Source: Mucilaginibacter sp. PAMC 26640 (GTDB lineage Bacteria > Bacteroidota > Bacteroidia > Sphingobacteriales > Sphingobacteriaceae). Taken from it: a DNA stretch of 64,000 nucleotides. How positions within the stretch are numbered: position 1 is the first letter of the stretch; the number at the start of each line of letters is the position of its first letter. The DNA is taken from positions 3,720,001-3,784,000 of the forward strand of contig CP014773.1 in NCBI GenBank assembly GCA_001596135.1, in the 5' to 3' direction. Position numbers and translations under genes: made by a program. This document shows, in pieces, positions 59,701 to 64,000 of this stretch. The notes below the pieces were generated by a model. It searched no databases, was not told the origin of the DNA, and was given only the letters and a program-made list of their open reading frames with translations.

Positions 59701-60138
59701 ATGAACAAGATAGAGCATATTGGCATAGCCGTTAAGGACCTCAAAGTAGCTGCGAATATCTATCAGTTATTGCTCAATACAACGGTTTATAAAACCGAAG
59801 ATGTGCCATCAGAAGGTGTGAAAACGGCTTTTTTACAAATTGGGCCCAACAAGATCGAGCTGCTGGAATCCTCTAACGCTGAAAGCCCCATAGCGAAATT
59901 CATCGAGAAAAAAGGGGAGGGTATACATCATATTGCATTTGATGTTAAGGATATAGCGGCTGAAATGGCGCGATTAAGAGCAGAAGGATTTGTCCTTTTA
60001 AATGAGCAGCCACAATTAGGGGCGGATAACAAACTGGTGTGTTTTGTGCATCCCAAAACCGCCAATGGTGTGTTGATAGAACTGTGTCAGGAGGTTGGCG
60101 ATCAAATTCCTCATTGGGAAGCAGAAACTCTACTATAA
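59701..60138 (+). CDS. mce: Methylmalonyl-CoA epimerase
   Basis: A 145-residue glyoxalase-fold enzyme that converts (S)- and (R)-methylmalonyl-CoA in propionate metabolism. KIEHIGIAVKDLKVAANIYQ and GIHHIAFDVKDIAAEM carry the metal-binding histidines, and VLIELCQE holds the last glutamate. Length is typical. The ATG at 59701 starts the family region. The in-frame upstream ATG at 59644 adds 19 unlikely residues and overlaps the iscS upstream region. It is divergent from iscS. Confidence 0.95.
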   Translation: MNKIEHIGIAVKDLKVAANIYQLLLNTTVYKTEDVPSEGVKTAFLQIGPNKIELLESSNAESPIAKFIEKKGEGIHHIAFDVKDIAAEMARLRAEGFVLLNEQPQLGADNKLVCFVHPKTANGVLIELCQEVGDQIPHWEAETLL

Positions 60139-60287
60139 GTGATGGCAGCATTGATTGCACATACCCATATCACTCTTGGCGTCATCGCTAAATTTATCTT
60201 GAAATCGAATTATTTAGTACGCTTAGATTAAAGAAATAAATTTTCAGTAAGTAGTAGTCCCAGTTAGAGTCTTAAAGGTAACAAAAA

Positions 60288-60350
60288 TAAAAAATCAACG
60301 TATAATTAAATAGTCATGCAAAGCTGATAAAAAATCGACTTCTAATTAAA
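60288..60350. repeat. Two 23-bp direct repeats upstream of the beta-helix gene
   Basis: Copies at 60288-60310 and 60328-60350, 40 bp apart, agree at 20 of 23 positions and share TAAAAAATC at one end and TAATTAAA at the other. They lie 32 bp and 72 bp before the ATG at 60382, where paired binding sites for a regulator could be. The remaining part of the 243-bp gap holds nothing else that I recognise. Confidence 0.45.
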
Positions 60351-60381
60351 CGCATTTTGCAGGCAGCTTTGAATTTAAACT

Positions 60382-61761
60382 ATGAAAAATAAACTTTACC
60401 TGATGAAGTGCCTTGCTGGTGTTTTGATATTGGCATCACTTGCCATGTGCAAAAAGAATGTTAATAAAGCTGAAGTAGCACCAGGTTTAAACTCAACCAC
60501 AAATAAGCTCGTAACGATAGCTGCCGAACCAACTGCCAATTGTAGTTATACTGTTCAGACGTCCCAGTGGTTTGTAGACGGGACTGGTATAGCACCTGGA
60601 TCCGTTATTTGTATTCCCGCAGGTAATCGCGGGGCATTACTGCTTAAGAATTTTAAAGGTACTGCTGATAATCCGATCATCATAATCAATAAAGGTGGTG
60701 TGGTAAGGTTTTCTACTACAACTACTGCTTCATACGGTTTTAAAACACAAAATTGCCAGTACTTTAAAATAGTTGGAACCGGTGTATCATCTATAAAATA
60801 TGGCTTCGTTATCAGCGGGGGAAATATTAGCATGACAATGGACGATCTAAGCTCGGATTTTGAAATCTCCAACGTGGAGGTAAAAAATAGCGGCTTTGCT
60901 GGCATTATGGCTAAAACTGACCCGTCCTGCGATATAGCTACACAGCGCGGGCATTTTACGATGCGCAATATTAAAATGCATGACAATTATGTTCATAAAA
61001 CAGGCGGAGAGGGGTTTTATGTAGGAAATTCATTTTATGCCGATGGTAGCTCCATTTCCTGCGGTAAGGTTTTGCCTCATGATGTAGTTAATGTAAATAT
61101 CTACAACAATATTGTTGATTCTACAGGTTGTGAGGGAATTCAGGTGGGTAGTGCAATCTCCGGCGCGGAGATCCATAATAACATCGTCACTTCTCCGGGT
61201 TTAAGCCCCTTTGCCAGCGGTCAAAATAATGGCATCCAGATAGGCGAGGGAACCGGGGGGAAATGCTTCGCTAATCTTATAAAAAATGCTCCTGGTAATG
61301 GTATTATTGTGCTGGGCCTTGGCGATAACCTTGTTTACGCTAACATAATTATAAATGCTGGCGCTTACGGTATTTTTGCAGATTCGAGGTACACCCCAGG
61401 TCCGCATTTTGAGTTTATTAACAACACTATCATTGCGCCGGCTTTAGATGGGATAAAACTAAATTCTGAAAGCATCCCGATGAATACCGTTATCAATAAT
61501 CTTTTTGTGATCCAGGGGGCGGGTACAGCAATAAACAGGATGAGTACAAGTGTTAGGCTTACTGCTTCAAATAACTATGTGGTTAAAGATGTTAATGCCT
61601 GTAAATTCAAGAATTTTACAGCAGATGATTTCCATCTTACTGATTATTCACCAATGATTGGTAAAGGAATGATTGTATTATCTTATGGCGTTGGATTTGA
61701 CTATTACGGTACACCAAGACCCAACCCTAACGCTGTTGACGTTGGGGCGACAGAATTTTAA
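60382..61761 (+). CDS. Right-handed parallel beta-helix protein, probable lipoprotein
   Basis: A 459-residue exported protein. The N-terminal hydrophobic segment ends in LAMCKK, an atypical lipobox. The middle (about 110-420) has short N-rich beta-helix coils such as VNIYNNIVDSTGCEGIQVG, AEIHNNIVTSPG and FEFINNTIIAPALDGIKLN. These are typical of pectate-lyase-like folds and of the right-handed beta-helix domain. The end YGTPRPNPNAVDVGATEF is common in secreted members. No catalytic residues of a lyase can be recognised, so the substrate is unknown. A polysaccharide is likely. Confidence 0.85.
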   Translation: MKNKLYLMKCLAGVLILASLAMCKKNVNKAEVAPGLNSTTNKLVTIAAEPTANCSYTVQTSQWFVDGTGIAPGSVICIPAGNRGALLLKNFKGTADNPIIIINKGGVVRFSTTTTASYGFKTQNCQYFKIVGTGVSSIKYGFVISGGNISMTMDDLSSDFEISNVEVKNSGFAGIMAKTDPSCDIATQRGHFTMRNIKMHDNYVHKTGGEGFYVGNSFYADGSSISCGKVLPHDVVNVNIYNNIVDSTGCEGIQVGSAISGAEIHNNIVTSPGLSPFASGQNNGIQIGEGTGGKCFANLIKNAPGNGIIVLGLGDNLVYANIIINAGAYGIFADSRYTPGPHFEFINNTIIAPALDGIKLNSESIPMNTVINNLFVIQGAGTAINRMSTSVRLTASNNYVVKDVNACKFKNFTADDFHLTDYSPMIGKGMIVLSYGVGFDYYGTPRPNPNAVDVGATEF

Positions 61762-61974
61762 TGGTGATTGGATTAATTTAATTTAAGGTGACTGAAACCG
61801 ATAATTTCCTCGTTAGATAGTACTAGCTGCAGAGAAACTAGTTAGGCCGACAGATATAGTTTTGACAATCCGGGCTGGTTGGTTGAAGAATTGCCGCGCC
61901 CTTTAAATAAAAGGTGTAAATTGGAGTTCCGTGTGGAAGGGAAAAAAAATGTATCATTACCATTTTGAAATTAG

Positions 61975-63078
61975 ATGGTAAAAGAGATAAGATCTTTAAC
62001 AGGGGTGAGGGGTTTAGCCGCTTTGTTTGTAGCGGTATTCCATTTTTATAAATTCGCCATTTTAACGCCGGAAGCAAATGGAAGTATATTCTACACGAAC
62101 AGCTATCTTTCTTCTTTCCTTGGGCACGGATACTTGTCTGTTGATTTATTTTTCATTTTAAGTGCTTTTGTGATGACGCTGTCGTCGAGAAGGCTTTTTG
62201 AAAATGGATTTACAAAATCCAACTACGCACTCTTTATGAAAAAACGTTGGATAAGAATTTATCCGTCGTATTTTATTGTTTTGTTATACGGCTACCTTGT
62301 GCAGCACCACGGGGGGCGGACTCCCAATTTTATAGTGAGTTTAACTTTATTGAATATTTTATTTGGAGTGTCCTTTATGATTCCCCATTTATGGTCTTTA
62401 ACTGCCGAATGGATAACCTATCTGCTTTATCCATTGCTATTAAAGCTGTGCCGCAACGCCCGGAATGTTAACTGGAACTACATTTTAATCTTTATAGGAA
62501 TTTTGTTTTTGTACATCGTTGCATTGTACCGATGGAAATATATCGATCCGCCTTTTATGCTGGAGATCTATCAGGGATACCCATGTTTGTTAAAATGTTT
62601 TGCCGACTATTTATTAGGGATAGCAGCTTTTGGCTTATATGACCAAGATAAGCTTAATTTTTTGAGCTCACCAAAATATAGCGTAGGGGTGGTAGTATTA
62701 ATTTTGGTATCACTGCTTTTTGCAAAGCTTGATTTACTTACCATACTACTATTCGTCTTTTTAATAATTGCGATCGTTAGGCGTAATGTTGTCAGCATTT
62801 TTTTAGGATCGAAAATTATCTATTTTTTTGGCGAGATTTCTTACCCGCTTTATCTGATCAATTTTATGGTTTATTTAAAACTGAGAGATATGAATGTTTT
62901 GCTGGGTCCGTATATTTCAGATAACTACAGACTTTATATCTTGTTTGCTATTTTCATGTTCTTATCTATTTTTATAGCATACTTATTTCATATCTTAATA
63001 GAGAAACCACTTTTAAATTTCTTTAACAAACGTTTAAAAAGCAATAGCTTTCCGTTTAATTTTCAGACCACATACTGA
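61975..63078 (+). CDS. Acyltransferase 3 family membrane protein (OafA/YrhL-like)
   Basis: A 367-residue integral membrane acyltransferase with about 10 hydrophobic segments. The N-terminal active-site region is RGLAALFVAVFHFYKF, with the conserved histidine, and GYLSVDLFFILSAFVM is the second hallmark. Such proteins acetylate or otherwise acylate surface polysaccharides, LPS or peptidoglycan at the membrane. The specific substrate is unknown. It lies 213 bp after the beta-helix gene on the same strand. That gap shows no gene. Confidence 0.93.
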   Translation: MVKEIRSLTGVRGLAALFVAVFHFYKFAILTPEANGSIFYTNSYLSSFLGHGYLSVDLFFILSAFVMTLSSRRLFENGFTKSNYALFMKKRWIRIYPSYFIVLLYGYLVQHHGGRTPNFIVSLTLLNILFGVSFMIPHLWSLTAEWITYLLYPLLLKLCRNARNVNWNYILIFIGILFLYIVALYRWKYIDPPFMLEIYQGYPCLLKCFADYLLGIAAFGLYDQDKLNFLSSPKYSVGVVVLILVSLLFAKLDLLTILLFVFLIIAIVRRNVVSIFLGSKIIYFFGEISYPLYLINFMVYLKLRDMNVLLGPYISDNYRLYILFAIFMFLSIFIAYLFHILIEKPLLNFFNKRLKSNSFPFNFQTTY

Positions 63079-63214
63079 GATGTATTTTTGGAGTAGTAAT
63101 TGGTGTTTAGATATCCTTGAGATCGCGTAAAGTCAGCTGCAAAGGTTATTTTAAATATTTAATGGTTTAAAACATATTCTTTTTAACACCCCTTTTACTT
63201 TTGAAAGTTTTTCT

Positions 63215-63222
63215 TATATTTG
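63215..63222 (+). promoter_or_regulatory. -7 promoter element of the bL31 gene
   Basis: TATATTTG matches TAnnTTTG and ends 29 bp before the ATG. A TTTG at the expected -33 distance is not present, so only this element is called. Confidence 0.45.
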
Positions 63223-63251
63223 CACCTCTTTTATAAGAAGTATTAATAACA

Positions 63252-63500
63252 ATGAAAAAAGATCTGCATCCATCAAACTATAGGTTAGTAGTATTCAAAG
63301 ATATGTCTAACGACTATTCTTTTATGACCAAATCATGCATCGATAGCCGCGAAACCGTTAAATGGGAAGATGGCAACGAATATCCGCTGATTAAATTAGA
63401 AATCTCACACACTTCACATCCGTTCTATACAGGTAAAATGAAGTTAGTTGATACTGCCGGACGTATCGATAAGTTCCGCAGCCGTTACAACAAAAAATAA
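63252..63500 (+). CDS. rpmE2: 50S ribosomal protein bL31, type B
   Basis: An 82-residue ribosomal protein. It begins [17 protein letters not shown] and ends with FRSRYNKK. The type B (zinc-free) form lacks the CxxC pairs of the zinc form, as here. The conserved [20 protein letters not shown] block confirms the family. The second copy or the zinc form is not in the window. A strong terminator follows. Confidence 0.97.
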   Translation: MKKDLHPSNYRLVVFKDMSNDYSFMTKSCIDSRETVKWEDGNEYPLIKLEISHTSHPFYTGKMKLVDTAGRIDKFRSRYNKK

Positions 63501-63524
63501 GTGTTTTTTCGATAAAATATTTAC

Positions 63525-63560
63525 AAGTCCCCCGTATACCGGGGGACTTTTTTTATTTTT
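63525..63560 (+). terminator. Rho-independent terminator after bL31
   Basis: Arms AAGTCCCCCG (63525-63534) and CGGGGGACTT (63540-63549) with a 5-base loop, followed by TTTTTATTTTT. It lies only 6 bp before the next ATG. Confidence 0.9.
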
Positions 63561-63565
63561 GGCCC

Positions 63566-64000
63566 ATGGCAATCATTCTTTTCGACGATAACGCCCGCAA
63601 CTCGCTCCTTCCTTTAACGTATACCCGCCCGGTTGCCGATCTGAGGATTGGTATCTTAACGATTGCGGAAAAGTGGAGCAAATATCTTTCCCTGGATCAT
63701 TCCTTTTTGACAGAAAAATATCTACAGGGAAAGTTCCCCACCCGGATACAGGATAATAATATCTTTATCAATGGTTCAATTTGCCCCGATGAATCTTTAG
63801 TGGTTACAATAGCTAATCTGGCTAATGGTCAGGCGCTGAAATTTAATGATACACTTGTGGCGGTTAAGCTTACAGCTATTCACGCTCAGAGCTTCGATCC
63901 GTTGGCCAACTACGCCAATGAAATTGCTTATGCGGGCGAGCCAGTAATTATTACGTTGCCCGAACATTTGTTTAAGAGAAACGATATTGAGCTTCGAAAG
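63566..64000 (+). CDS. GlmU-like sugar nucleotidyltransferase, N-terminal part (3' end outside window)
   Basis: The first 145 codons of a gene that runs past the window edge. The product begins MAIILFDDNARNSLLPLTYTRPVADLRIGILTIAEKW, and the part TYTRPVADLRIGI is typical of the Bacteroidota protein annotated as GlmU family or putative sugar nucleotidyltransferase. NGSICPDESLV and the YANEIAYAGEPV stretch follow. Its full form has a left-handed beta-helix domain, not seen here. The reaction and substrate are not established. It begins just after the bL31 terminator. Confidence 0.85.
   Translation, partial: MAIILFDDNARNSLLPLTYTRPVADLRIGILTIAEKWSKYLSLDHSFLTEKYLQGKFPTRIQDNNIFINGSICPDESLVVTIANLANGQALKFNDTLVAVKLTAIHAQSFDPLANYANEIAYAGEPVIITLPEHLFKRNDIELRK

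Noticed and set aside
60555-60986. A 143-codon minus-strand frame opposite the beta-helix gene
   Set aside because: It is antisense to an exported protein with clear beta-helix coils and has no domain pattern.
61838-62077. Small gene on the minus strand overlapping the acyltransferase start
   Set aside because: It overlaps the well-supported acyltransferase 3 N-terminus and its product has no recognisable features.

Overview
The window looks like a chromosomal stretch from a Bacteroidota member of the Sphingobacteriaceae, most like Mucilaginibacter or Pedobacter. This rests on gene content (type IX secretion cargo with a PorP/SprF partner, a TonB-dependent receptor with a carboxypeptidase-like N-terminal domain, FHS-type sugar transporter, DUF5723, DUF4920, a GlmU-like nucleotidyltransferase of the Bacteroidota type) and on several promoters of the Bacteroidota form TTTG-N19/20-TAnnTTTG. 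No rRNA, tRNA, CRISPR array, insertion sequence or prophage was seen. The genes are mostly intact and housekeeping in character, with short intergenic gaps.

Layout. 1-2.1 kb: the end of an AraC-type regulator, then two tandem paralogous short-chain dehydrogenases. 2.2-6.1 kb: a siderophore-type TonB receptor and a PepSY membrane protein, behind a promoter with a 23-bp near-perfect palindrome. 6.2-9.5 kb: two sensor histidine kinases. 9.5-13.2 kb: alpha/beta hydrolase lipoprotein, a decayed acyltransferase fragment, an AlkB-like dioxygenase and a LytS/LytR-type two-component pair. 13.4-21.2 kb: S41 peptidase, DUF4920 protein, hexuronate catabolism (uxaC, KDPG aldolase), a VF530 protein, a DEAD-box-like protein with several lost helicase motifs, and an FHS sugar transporter. 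21.3-26.1 kb: an ABC ATPase/permease/arylesterase operon like ybbA-ybbP-tesA and a Nudix-derived regulator. 26.2-30.7 kb: a 1170-residue PKD protein secreted by type IX secretion, with its PorP-like partner.

30.8-43.3 kb is core cell machinery: rpoN, mscL, ChaN-like protein, rpmH-rnpA-yidD, tsaB, priA, pcm. 43.5-47.1 kb: smpB and an mntR-mntH operon in which the Nramp transporter carries a C-terminal universal stress domain. A perfect 16-bp palindrome overlaps the operon's promoter. 47.2-50.5 kb: ung, small unknowns, and an unusual pair made of a double zinc-ribbon/TPR membrane protein and an HExxH membrane metalloprotease-like protein. 50.7-57 kb: lysS, a HAD hydrolase, a CAT-like acetyltransferase, a Kelch lipoprotein and a long-chain acyl-CoA synthetase. 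57.4-59.6 kb: iscS-iscU-iscA. 59.7-64 kb: methylmalonyl-CoA epimerase, a beta-helix protein, acyltransferase 3, bL31 and the start of a GlmU-like gene.

The best candidates for something undescribed are the zinc-ribbon/TPR plus HExxH pair, the pseudo-helicase, the Nramp-Usp fusion under a clear operator, the mscL start-codon hairpin and the palindromic intergenic repeats. None is shown to be a new system from sequence alone.
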